DNA of 47,500 bases from Symbiodinium natans (Eukaryota > Sar > Dinophyceae > Suessiales > Symbiodiniaceae). The notes under the pieces were generated by a model. The model made no database searches. It had not been told where the DNA came from and saw only the letters and a list, made by a program, of their open reading frames with translations. Positions within the stretch are counted from its first letter, which is position 1, and the number at the start of each line of letters is the position of its first letter. Shown here piece by piece: positions 11,601 through 23,600 of this stretch. Both the position numbers and the translations under genes were made by a program. The stretch lies in contig CAJNDS010002768.1 of assembly GCA_905221605.1 (NCBI GenBank), positions 530,001 to 577,500 on the forward strand, read 5' to 3'.

Positions 11601-14600
11601 CACACCACTCGCAGCTGCGAGTCGCACAGAATGTGTCAGATGTGAGTGGCTCTGTTGCCAGTATGGCAAGCTGGCGTTCTAACTCCAGGTCTGGCTGATC
11701 AAACGCCTCAAGCCTAAGCCCGAAGGCCCGAAACCCTAAACCCTATAAACCCTAAACCCTAAACCCTACGCCCTAAGCCCTAAAAGCTTTACGCCCTCGA
11801 CTGCCAAGCTCAGCCCCAAATTCTCAAGTTCCTCAAGTCCTGTGCAAGTGGGGTTTGGGGGCTTTAGAGCTTGTAGCAGTAGCGCATATGGGGGTTGGGG
11901 GTTTCCGAAAATAAGGGACCCCTATTCTTGACCCCCAAATGGTAAGATCCCCCCTGATCATAAGGACCCCAATATTATTTCGGAAACCCCTATAGTCCCG
12001 CCTGTCCCTGCTGCCGAGACCCTAAACCCTAATTAACACACTAATTAAACCGTAAACCCTAAAGCCAAAAACAGCCCTGAAGCCCTACTTCGTGGGCGAG
12101 CCCAGCACCACACATCTGCCGCCCGCCGGGATGAAGGGATCCAGCCAGACCGTAGGGCGTAGGGTTTAGGGTTTAGGGTTTAGGGCTTAGGGTGACTTAT
12201 CCTAACCTCTGCAACTGGCGTGGAGACAAATGCTCACACCCTTCCCTTGTGGTTTACCGTCGAAGGCGTTGGCTGCGGCACAGAAACCAAGAGCATCAAA
12301 AAGGAGACATTGCTGCGCTTCAGGAAGTTTAGGCAGACACCTGATGCCGAGCAAACAGGGTACAAGTGGGGCGGCGGGAGGTGGGGGGGTGCGGCCTGAA
12401 ACCGTAAAGTCCGTCGTTGGTGTATTCCCTGACCACCCTCAGCCCAACACCCAAAACCCTACACCCTAAACCCGAAACCTGAACAAAGAGGCGAGGTGCT
12501 CGATGACTTTGTTGCAGGAGCTGATGGCGTCATGCCAACGGAATACCTCTTGGACTGGGAAGTTGATCTCTGAACCCCAATCCCACAACCCTAAACCCTA
12601 AATCCGAACCGCGTGAAAGAACAAGCATCTGATCCTAAACCCCAAACTCTAAAACCCTCAAAGGCTAAACCCTGAAACGCGAACAACGAAGACCCGTGAG
12701 TCGCGAACTCGTTGAATCGAAAATCAGCGCGTCCCAAAACCCCAACGACTCCTACACCCGGCCCTATCCCCAGATCCTAAACCCCAAAGTCAAAACCCTA
12801 AACCCTAAACCCGAAACCTAAACCCTAAACCCTGTCATAGAAACTCCCCCCCTAGGTCCCACTGGCGCCTTGAGCTCCGCCAGCGCCTTGTTCGTCCAAA
12901 GCGCCTTGCTGTCTCCTGGGGCTGAACTATATGAAGTAGGGTTTAGGGTTTAGGGTTTAGGGTTTAGGGTTCAGGGTTTAGGGTTTAGGGTTTACCAGAA
13001 GGACACCCAATATGTACACTCACCAATATTCAAAAGGAACCTTATATACACTCACCAATAACAGTAACATAAACCCTGCTTCATATGGGGTTTACTAGAG
13101 GTTTCAGGGCTAAGGGTTTAAGGTTTAGTTAGGGTTTTGGGGCTTGGCTACTCATTCTTGTGATCTCGGAAGAGCGTCTTCGATACTCGAGGCCCTCGTC
13201 GTAATGCTCAATCGCGCCAACATAGTCCCCCTCACCTCGGTTTTGCACACCCTAAACCCTAAATGCCTAAACCCTGTCTTTCATGACGTATTAAGCAGGG
13301 AAATGAATGGCCATTGCAGCCGTCAACGTTTAAGTATTACAGTCTACTACTTAAAAATTGTGGCTATTTACTGCAACATGGGTGGTTGTCAAAATCATGG
13401 CCCCTTTTGGATCCCTACGATAACACGGCACCTAATATTTAAGGTACCCCCCAAATTGGACCATAATTTTGACAACCACCCATGACCCTAAACCCTAAAC
13501 CCTAAACCCTAAACCCTAAACCCTAAACCCTAAACCCTAAACCCTAAACCCTAAACCCTAAACCCTGTGATGATACGATTGTTTGCTGCGTCACTATCTT
13601 ATTTACCGGGAGAGCAGATCGGGGCTCCAGCGGCGGGAAAGAGCCGTTCAAGGTCCAGCTTGAGTTTAGGGCTAGGGGTGTTCAGGGTTTAGGGTTTAGG
13701 GTTTAGGGTTTAGGGGTTTCCTCAACCTCAAACCCTTAAGCCCCAAACCCCCTCAACCACAAAGCCCTTGAAACTTAAGCCCCCCAAGCGCCACAACCCC
13801 CCCCATCTCCCACCCCCACCCCTCCCCCCACCCCGACCAAAGAAAGTGAAGAATCGAACGTTTAAGAAATGGGTAGTTGTCAACAATAGGGTCCCTTTTT
13901 TGGACACCCTAAATATTAGGGCCCGTACTACATTGGGGACCCCAAAAGGACTAAACCCTAAACCCTCAACCCTAAACCCTAAACCCTTAAACCATAATTT
14001 TGACAACCACCCAAACTCGGCGAGTCGCCCATGCTCTGGTTACCCCGCTGCCGACAGCGCTCCGCAGTTTTCGCCTTCTCTGCCTGCCTGGGGTTTAGGG
14101 TTTAGGGTTTAGGGTTTAGGGTTTAGGGTTTAGGGTTTAGGGTTTAGGGTTTAGGGTTTAGGGTTCAGGGTTAGAGTTTAGGGTTTAGGGTTTAGGGTTC
14201 AGGGTTTAGGGTTTAGGGTTTAGGGTTTGGGGTTTAGGGTTTAGGGTTTAGGGTTTAGGGTTTAGGGTTTAGGGTTTAGGGTTTAGGGTTGAGGGTTGAG
14301 GGTTTAGGGTTTAGGGTTTAGGGTTTAGGGTTTAGGGTGTAGCACGGGTCAGCTGAACGCAATAGTGTGAAGACATGCCCACCCCAAGGCCACCCTATCA
14401 CAACTCACTGCGAAACCAAACCGGAGCCAGCCAAAACCAAGCCAGCCATTCAAAATCCGCGAAACCGAGCCGGAGCCAGCCCAAACTGAGGCAACCATTC
14501 AAAACTCGCACGTCGAACATTCTTGGAGGATTCTGAAACTAGTTAGAACAGCCCAAGCCTTTAGTGACTAGACTTCTGGGTTTTTCTTGGGGCCATAAGG

Positions 14601-17600
14601 CAAAGGATTCCCCTTCAGGTTTACGCGAAGGGGACGGTCTGGGCCGAAGGGCCCTCTCACAGAAAACTCAGGCGTGAACTTGCAGGTTGTGGGTCACTTG
14701 GGTCCATAAGGCAAAGGACTCTCCTTCAGGTTTGCGCGAAGGGGACGGTCTGGGCCGAAGGGCCCTCTCAAGAAGGCGCGAAGAGGTTACACAGCCAGGA
14801 GTGCAGTCTGTCGAGAAGCCAGAGAACGAGCAACCACCAGAGCCAGGCGAGAGGTACCAGGCCAGGGCCAGAGCCAGGGCAGCGTCCAGGCTCAGGCAGG
14901 GGCAGCACAGAGAAGGGCAGGATGACCAGGGTCCAGCGCCAGGGCCAGGGTCAGGACCAGGGCCAGGCCAGGGCCATAGGCTAGCACCAGGGCCAGGGCC
15001 AGGGCCAGGGCCAGGCCAGGGCCAGGGCCGGCCAGGGTCAGGGCCAAGGGCAGGGCCAGGGGGCGCCAGGGCCAGGGCCAGAGCCAGGGCCAGGGCCAGG
15101 CCAGGGCCAGGGGGCCAGGGCCAGGGCCAGGGCCAGGGCGCCAGGGCCAGGGCGCCAGGGCCAGGGCCAGGGCCAGGGCCAGGGCCAGGGCCAGGGCCAG
15201 GGCCAGGGCCAAAACCAGGGCCATGGCCAGAGCCAGGGCCAGGGCCCAGGGGCAGGGCAGTCAGGGCCAGGGCAGGCCAGGGCCAGGGCCAGGGCCAGGG
15301 CCAGGGCCAAGGCCAGGGCCAGGGCCAGGGCCAGGGCCAGGGCCAGGGCCAGGGCCAGGGCTAGGGGGCCGAAAAAGGACCCCCAGAGAGTTTTGGGGTA
15401 ATACAATATATCTATGACAATGCTAGGCGACTCTAGCTAGGCGACCCTCTCAGGGGTGCGCCTGGCAGGCTCTGCAGCCCAGCAGAGCCTGCCGTGGTCT
15501 CGCTGAGCGCTCGACTGCGCCCGCCTACCCCAATAGAGCTTTGAGGGGGGGCGGGCGGGTTTAGGGTTTGGGGTTTAGGGTTTAGGGTTTGGTTTAGGGT
15601 TTAGGGTTTAGGCTTCAGGGTTTAGGGTTTGGGGTTTAGGGTGCGGAGCTGCAACTGGTATTGTAGAAAAGAGTTAGTGTTGAGAGTTGGAAGGGTTAAT
15701 GAACCCGGAAAACATATTTGGCTCAAGATGGGCTTGAACAGAAAGCCACAAGTTCAAAAAGTAGTGCCTGGGTTCTTAGGGTTTGGTAAGGGTGTGGATT
15801 CCTTCCCCCTTTCCTTCCCCCCTGGGTTGCTCTTATCCGTGTTCTCGTTTGTTTCTTGGTTCGATCTGGGGAATATAGGTTCAGGGCGATTAGGGGAGTT
15901 GATTTCCTTCCTTGGTTGTCCCCCCGTAGGTTATGAGCCCAAATTAGGTTCCCTGCGGTTAAGTGTTCTTTCAAGGTTTTTGGGATCAAGAAGCAATGCC
16001 TTCTCCCAAACGATGGCTCCAGCCTTCCTCGGATGGTGGACAGAATGGTGGAGCTGGAAACGGTGCAGCTGAGTCTCTGGGTGAAAGGACGGTGCTGGAA
16101 GAGGTGATGCCTGGCGCTGAAGAACATCTGGAAGAAGCCTTGGTTGCAGAATACTCCAATGTGGGTATAAATCCCAATGTGGATATGGTTAGCAATGCTG
16201 AAGCTGAAGGACGTGCTGTTTCTGTATCGCCAAAGCCTGGTGAAAAAAGGAGCTGGGACGCGACTGGTGGTATAGACCGTGAAATGGAGGTGACTGTTTT
16301 ACGCGTGTTGCACAAACATGGGTATCAGCCGTCTACTTCGACTTCGGGCCGAATGATAGACCAAGGGTCTCAGACCAATCTGAGTGGAGAAGTGCTGCAA
16401 GCTGCCAGGAGGCCTCTGAACAAGATTAAAGGGGATCCCTCGGCGAGTTGCCTGGGTGGTGGAAGCGGTTACGAACAGAAGGGTGCGGCCAGCTTTGAAG
16501 CCGCGCCAACTGCTGAATATGCCATGGGGGAAGAGGAGATCTTACAGATGGAGGCTGAAAGGTTGCGCCAGTTGTCAGAAGAAGAGGATGAGATGCGTCA
16601 AGTCTCTGAAAGGGATGGTTTTCGGAAAGATGAGCATCTGATCGAAGCGTGCGATGGGACAACGTGGGAATGGCACTTCCACGAAGATGGGAGACAATAT
16701 TACTACTGCCTGGATACGCAGGAAAGCAAGTGGACGCTGCCGGATGTAGGGGAAAAGGTGAAAAGCGACAACGTGGTTGGGTCTCCTTCGGGCAATGGGC
16801 TGGAAGTGGAGACTGAACTGGGTCCTTCATCGACTACACCGACACCTGAGTCTACGAAGGCAATCCAGGGTAGTGTAAATAGTGTAGGTGAAAAAGATTT
16901 TTCCTCTACTATCAGGGATAGCGGTCCTAGGGCTGGTGGTGACGCCCCGACCTCGGGTTCTCCTGATGAAGAGGGGATTTCTGGAAACCGAGCAGACATC
17001 GCTGAAGCTCAACATCTGGATCGGGAAGAGATGGAGGCGCTTTCTGAGGGTGTGGCAGCGGTGGAATCGGTGGGTCCAGAAGAAAAAATGCCCAATGTGG
17101 AGATCGGAATTGTGTCGGCTGCAGAAGAGCGAGTGGTGGATGTGGTGCCTGTCGTTCAGGAAGATGGCCCTGGAGATTTGGATGACGAAGGGAAAAAGTT
17201 GTGCATTACGACTGAGGAGGTCTCTTCGTTTGGTGCCGAGAATTCTGCCATTCAAAGGGAAAAGGAAACTTCTGAAACTGCTGGAGACACGGGTGATCGG
17301 AAAGATGAGGCCTGGAGCGCCAATGAAGCGCGGGTCAACGCGCCAGATAGTACCTGGAGTGCAGAAAAAGCACGGGTTGAGGCGCATATGGTGTCACGTT
17401 CCGCGGATGACTGCAACAATGGGGCGCAGGTCTCTGTAGCAGCTGACGATGGAGGTTCACAGGTGGACGCACTGGTGCAGCCTGAAGTTAGCAGCGAGGA
17501 ACGAAATGGCGAAGGCTACACCGGAGCCAATGAGGCAGCTGTGGTCAGCAACAGTGGTGATTCTCTTTTGGAAACCATGGAGCCAAAGGAGCCTGCGGTG

Positions 17601-20600
17601 GAAGAAAATGTGCCTACCGCGGATGACCAATCCAATAGCCCTGTAGTGGAAGAAAATTTGCCTGCTGCAGAAGGTTTGAAAAAGGACTCCAATGGTGGGT
17701 CCACTCCCAGGAAGGGAGAGGTATTGCCATCTGAAAGCTCGCCGGAAGTCGACACCGAGCGAACTGTAACGGATGAGGCAAAGCCATTGGCTGGAAAAAA
17801 GGAAGATCCTGAGCCCTTGGAGCACAAGATGGATGATCTTGTGGGACTCACGTCGGAGCAGGACGAGCAGTGTGACCCAAAGGTGGAAATAAAGGATGTG
17901 CCAGGAGCCGATGATACAGAGATGGTTTCTGAAGGGCATGCAAAGAGAGTGCCCCGAGCGGGAGCTTTGGAATCACCTGGGGAACATTGCTATCAGGAGG
18001 GAGATGAGATCATTGGTCTAGTGCGCTGCATCAATGGGTATGGAGCCTTTTTGGACCATGGTGATATGAATGTATTGGTTCCTGCAGAAGGGAACAATGT
18101 ACACCAGTTCAAATTTGGTGATACTGTCAATGGAACAGTGAAACGAGTGGAAGATGATGGTACCATAATCTTGGACACCTTTCTGGTTTTGGAAGAGGAC
18201 GAGGAGGATTCCTCTTCGACGCTGCGCAAATGGAAAGACAGCGGCTGGGGTACATGGTGGACAGGCTCATGGCAGACTGGTCAATGGTACAAAGGTTCCG
18301 ATGGTCAATGGGACTGGAAGTCGGAAGAACAGCAGTCTCGCGAGTGGTTTGCCGAGTCAAAAGCATCCTCTAAGGAACAAGAGGAGGCTGAGCAGAAGCA
18401 GCTCTATGGAGAAAAGATCTATCAAAATCTCCTGGAAGATGAAACAATAGATAATGACTATGTGGGCAAAATCACGGGGATGTTGCTGAGTCGTCCAATG
18501 GACGTGATTGTGGAGTGTATCGCAGATCATACATTCCTGAACGTTGAGGCTCGGAGCGCATACAACATCTTGCTAGGTGATGGTTGGAAGCCTGAGGAGA
18601 CAGAACGTGCAGGTTCGGAAAAAACAACCACTTTTTCCCGGAAGCAGTACCACAACGCGCTCTACGAACTGGCACGCAAGAAAAGAAGATTTAGTGGACC
18701 AGTCGTGGGTGAAACGGTGGCAATGTTGCTGAGCAAAGGGAAAGATGAGCTTTGGAACGAGCTGTGGTTGGATACCAAGCGATTTCTGCAAGAGCTTGAT
18801 GGTGCAATCGAGGAGATGAGTAAGAGGGAAAACAGGCCAATGGAAGCCTACATGGATCCTGATCAGTACAAAAAGGCTCACACGACTCCGAAGACTGTGT
18901 CACCTGGATACAGCAAGCTGTGCAAGTTCTTCAATCAAGGGAGGTGTCGAAATGGAGATGGGTGTTCCTATGAACATCGTCGTTATGGTGAAGGGTGGCC
19001 TGAAGGAGAGCCAACTGAGCCAAAGAACAGCCAAAAAACTGGTGACGAGGATGGGGACATCGGTGGCCCTCCAACTGATGAAGGTACAGTGGATGAGGTG
19101 CAGCAGGAGCGGGAGGATTCGGCCTTCCGTGCCCAGTACAACTATGGCAAAGGGACATCAAAAGGTGAGCCTACGCTGGGTGAAACGAAGAAACGGCTGT
19201 GTCTGTATTACAATCAAGGTGGTTGTAAATATGGGACTGCGTGCAGGTATCTCCACGACGATGACATGGCATTGGAAGGGACTTGGGAGCCTGGCAAATC
19301 TTGGGACAATGCTTCCAGGAAGGCACTAAGGGACGCGGGGTTCCACCATTGCTGTTTCGACTACTATCTCAAAGGGAGATGTCGTGTGCGATTCGGCTGC
19401 AAGTATTCTCACGAAGAGATGTCTGAAGACCGGCTGACCCAGTTGAAGCATTTGGTGAATGTGGCAAACCATGTGTCATTTCAAAGGGGAAGGGGCTTGG
19501 AGATTCCCGACAGGAACGCTTTTCAACCACCGGTAAGTGGGGGAGTAGAATCTTCGTCCTCCTCGGCACCAAAAGCGCTGCAAATGACCAATGTGTCACA
19601 AAAAGATGGTGAAAAGGGTATTCTGGATGAAGAAGAAGCTGATGAACAAAAGAATTCGGTGGCTGAGTCCACTGGTACTCTGCTTCAAGATCCAGAGGAG
19701 CCAATTGAAAATTGGATGGCTCGCAATAAACACCTTTGGGTGTATACCCCTCATGTAAGTGAGGTGATGATTACTCTTGGTGTGAACACCGTGTCGGACC
19801 TGCAGGAGTTCATCTTTGTGGAAGATCTGCTTGAAAAAGGGATCAACAAGGTGACAGCATGCAAAATCCTACGATTGGTGGGAGGCGTCCGATATCGACC
19901 GGAGGGACCGGAAAAAGCAGTTCCTTCCGATGCATCTGTACGGGTACAACAATCTTCTGGAAGCAAGGAAGCTGGAAGAGAGGCGGTGAGAACCCTCACT
20001 CAGATGCGTGAAGCTGAAGGCTCCGGTGCAAAAACGATGCCGAGAGGCTCCTATCGGGAGCTTTTTGATAAGGTCAAGTACCGCGACGCTTGGACGCTTG
20101 CGCAGAGGTCTCCACTGTGCGTACAGAAGCTGAAGTTGGTGGGAGTTGGAATGCCACCGGTGAACCCACCAACAAAAAAGTATCGGTCAATATCAAACCC
20201 TGTGAAAAGGGGAAGGCCCTTGCTGGACAAAAAACAGGTGCGACAGGTGCCACGCTCTCGTTCACAGCGACGAGCGCAACCGGCGGAAGTGGTGGAGAAA
20301 CCAAAACCACTGGAACTGAAGCCTCGTGGTGGGTTGTCGTATCGGTTCAGCAGAGCGTGGGCAGATGTGGTGGACGATGATGATCAGGCGGAGGCTTTGG
20401 TTTCTTACGCCGATTCCTCAAGCGATTCAAGCGAGGAAGAGACCAATGCTGTGCAACGCATGCGGGAAATCCTTTTGCAAGAAAGGGATTCACAGAGAAC
20501 TGCGATTCGTGGCAATGTTCCGATGGGTGGTTCTTCCGGCCCCAATGACGGGCAGAAAAAATCGGTTCACCTTGGCAAAGAACGCGACAAAGCGTCGCGG

Positions 20601-23600
20601 GGGGAGACCCGCCAAGAAGTGACTTCTCAAGTTTTTTCGCTACCACAACCTTCTCGTCGAACTGAACAGTCTCAAAAAAGAGCAAGGGATGGCTCAGTTA
20701 TAGTTGGTTCGCTGGCGGTGGGCTCCACGGATGAGGTTTTACCTGGGCAAGGTGTTGCTGGACAGGTGAATGTATCTGAAGGCGCTCAAGTTCTTCCTGG
20801 GCAAGAAGTGGCTGGACAGGAGACGGCGCTGGAAGGAGCAGTGCAAATTCCTGGCGAGGAGACTGACCAAAACGAAGGAGAAGGTGGGAGCAATGAACTC
20901 CGTGGTGATGGTGCGAAGACATTGGATGTTCGTCCGGTGAAGAATGTTCCTCAGCAATTGCTGGTTAAAGGTCTTCTGAATCGGATTTATTGGAAGGTTG
21001 CTGTCGGCAAGTTGCCTGTGGGGCACAAGGACTATCAGAAGGGATCCAATAAAATGGATCGAAACTTGGTTATTAGCATGTCATCTGAAGGTGCAAGCGA
21101 ACAGGATTTGAACCTGGCATTGGAAGATGATACTGATCAGAGAATGGATGATGGTGCATTGGTGGTCATGGCATATGACCCTGGTACACTGATTCAGTCG
21201 GCGACAACTATGTGGGTTATGCGTCGTGGGTTGGCAGATCGTGCTCTCTGGTCGGCAATAGCGACTGCGGCACAGAGAATATGTGCTGAAATGGTTCAAG
21301 TGGATGAACTGAATGCCCAGTTGAATACTGGGAGACTCCTTTTTGAAAGGAGAGATCAAGGACACTACGGTGATTTGCATCATTCGTTCCATGAAGATCC
21401 GTGCTTGCCGGTGGTGGGAAATTATCCTCTTTCGGTGATGGGTGCACTGCTTTCTCCTGGCCTGGAAAAGGAATTCAGAAATACTGAAAAGTTTGGAACT
21501 GCTATGGAGGCAATAGCCTATGATTGGAGTCGCAGTCCAGGCATGGAAGTTCATGTGGAACTTATGGCAAGGGTAGCCAATCTGGTCGCTCCATTCCTTA
21601 GACTAGGAGGCCAAGGGACAGTGGTGAATTCCGAATTTCTCTGGCAGCACGGGAGGGACCAAATGATGGAGTTCCTTCAGGCGGCGACCTGCGCTGATCA
21701 ATTGGAGGTTCTCTGGAGAAGAATGGACGACGATGCTGATGAGGAAGTGGATCCTACAGGAATGGTGCTGGAGATCCCCGATCAACAAGATGCGGTACTA
21801 GATCAAGGGAACAATGAATCCCTTATTCCCATTGAAGATGCTGGAGGTGAGACACTTGGTGACACTGGAAGGGATGGCAAAGCGCCAGAAGTCTCTCCGG
21901 AAGAGGAGACATCCAGTGGGTCGTCAAGACTGGCGGATACAAGGATTTTCTTGTGGTCAGTGTACTCTCGCGTTGCTTCCAATTTCTCTACGCAGGACCG
22001 CACTACTGGTAAGATCTTTGACAGCACAAAGGGGTATCCTGGTGAAGGACCAAACAATGGTGACAATCCTTCCTCTAAGAGGAACTTACCCTGGATCTCT
22101 GAAGACTACCTCGACGAAGTGGTGTCAAAAAAGATGGAAAGGTCTTCAGATATGGATGGGTTGGATGGGTTTGTTCCGGGAAGTGAGGGATCGTTGGAAA
22201 AGGTAGAGGTGGAGAATGTTACTGCCTCTAAAATTCTTATGGCTCTTTGGAAAAAGGGATATAGAGCTGGGTATAGGAGGTTGTGTCGTTTGAACGTATC
22301 TGGATGCAAGGTTGGAGCAATGAAGCGTCCAATCAAAAGGGTGCAGAAGATCGGCACTAGGAAAGCCTTCATGAAGAAGTTCAATGTTTTTGGATCGTCT
22401 CAGCGTGGCTCAGGAGCTGGCGGAAAACCAATCATGAAGGTGGTAGGACCAAGGCCAGGTTTTCCAGCTGTACTCCAAGCATCAAGTACTGATAGCACCT
22501 TGGGTGAAGGGAGCAGTTCTCAGGCACATGGCAATGTTCATGTAGAGCAGAATCGCCCTATGGACCGGTACGAGGCGGAGCGCTTGGAGAAGAGGAAGAA
22601 AGGCTTCTGCTATTGGTTCAGTAAGGGAAAAGATCGCTGCAAATTTGGTGAAGACTGCAAATTCATCCATTCAGAAGATGATGTGGTGCTGCATTCGTAT
22701 TGGTGCAAATACTATGTGGCGGGGAGACCCTGTTTCGCTGGAAAGAAGTGTGCGTTCTCGCATGATGCAACTGGTGTGAGGTGCATTCAGTTTGCTCAGT
22801 CTGGGAAGTGTCGTTATGGTGACAGGTGTGTTTTTGAGCATGGTGATCCGCTGAATGAACAGAGGCCAAGGTCTCCAAGGACGCCCCCAAGGGATGGTCC
22901 AAGGAGAAGTTCTGGTGCAAAAGGTGGAGAAAAGGAGATCTCTCCTGAACAGTTCGATGATGGTGAGGAGTATTCCATGACTTATGACGATGACACCAAA
23001 ATGTCGGAACTGTTGATGGAAGCGATTTCATTTCTGTCCAATGGCAAAACAGATTTGGCTCGAGCAGAGGCGGACCCATTGTTCAAACTCCTGAAGTTCA
23101 ATGGAGATACTGACCAGATGGATAGAGAATGGGTTTCGTGGACCACCGATATGTTGTCCGTGCTGGAACTTCACGAAGTAGTGAAGTCGTATGAGGTTTC
23201 GCTCGAGGAGGTGGAAGAATGGGTCAATGACCTGAGGATATGGTTCGAGCGAGCCAACGTGGAAGAAGAAAAAGATCCCAAAAGGGGCAAGAAGAGGTCC
23301 CTAGAAAGGGAGTCCAGCAAGGATATTCCTGCCGAAAAGGAGGTGGTTGAGACTTCTGAGACGGAGGTTGCCGTTGAGGAGGAGGCAAAAAAGGTTAAAA
23401 AGAAGAGGAAAACTGCAGTTATCGAAGATCCTTACACTCTCCTGGTTCCAAAGCCGAAGAAGATGCCGGCGACCATTGAGAAGAGTGGATCATCATCCAA
23501 TGCGGCGGTTTCTGCAGGGGAAAAAGCCTCGAAAATGCGCACAAAGTCAAACGTCGGTGGAAAGGCGAAGAAGAAGGAGAAAAGTCAGAGTCCCAAAAAG

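Larger units (their letters stand above)
11362..12499 (-). repeat. TPR intron g with TCTAGGG array and MITE-like element
   Basis: 1,138 bp. Holds a homogeneous TCTAGGG array (11390-11497), the family B foldback at 11897-11990, and short CCCTAAA and TTTAGGG runs. Islands at about 11600-11710 and 12262-12347 have open minus frames with fair splice signals, but the TPR frame closes without them. Confidence 0.65.
13236..14028 (-). repeat. TPR intron d with two family C foldbacks
   Basis: 793 bp. Holds the foldback elements 13377-13484 and 13870-14013, a perfect CCCTAAA array (13489-13567), a G-strand run (13687-13714), and a C-rich stretch (13795-13845). The right foldback ends 16 bp from exon d. 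Confidence 0.7.
14088..15641. repeat. TPR intron c, part left of the LTR element
   Basis: A long TTTAGGG array (14091-14339), two imperfect 49-bp direct repeats (14411-14508), two 74-bp direct repeats 111 bp apart (14586-14659, 14697-14770), the GGCCAG minisatellite, a perfect hairpin (15464-15493) and a short TTTAGGG run that received the LTR element. Confidence 0.75.

Noticed and set aside
12262-12347. Minus-strand exon reading CLPKLPEAQQCLLFDALG with donor GTAAAC
   Set aside because: It has good splice signals, but TPR exons g and h join in frame without it. Left out as an exon; it shows that convincing islands can be false or alternative.
14687-15417. Gly-Gln-Pro-rich ORFs on both strands
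   Set aside because: Created by the GGCCAG minisatellite.
15963-15995. GTG as start of the giant retroelement ORF
   Set aside because: The frame is open from 15963, but eukaryotic translation normally needs ATG; the in-frame ATG at 15996 is the first and lies shortly after the primer site.
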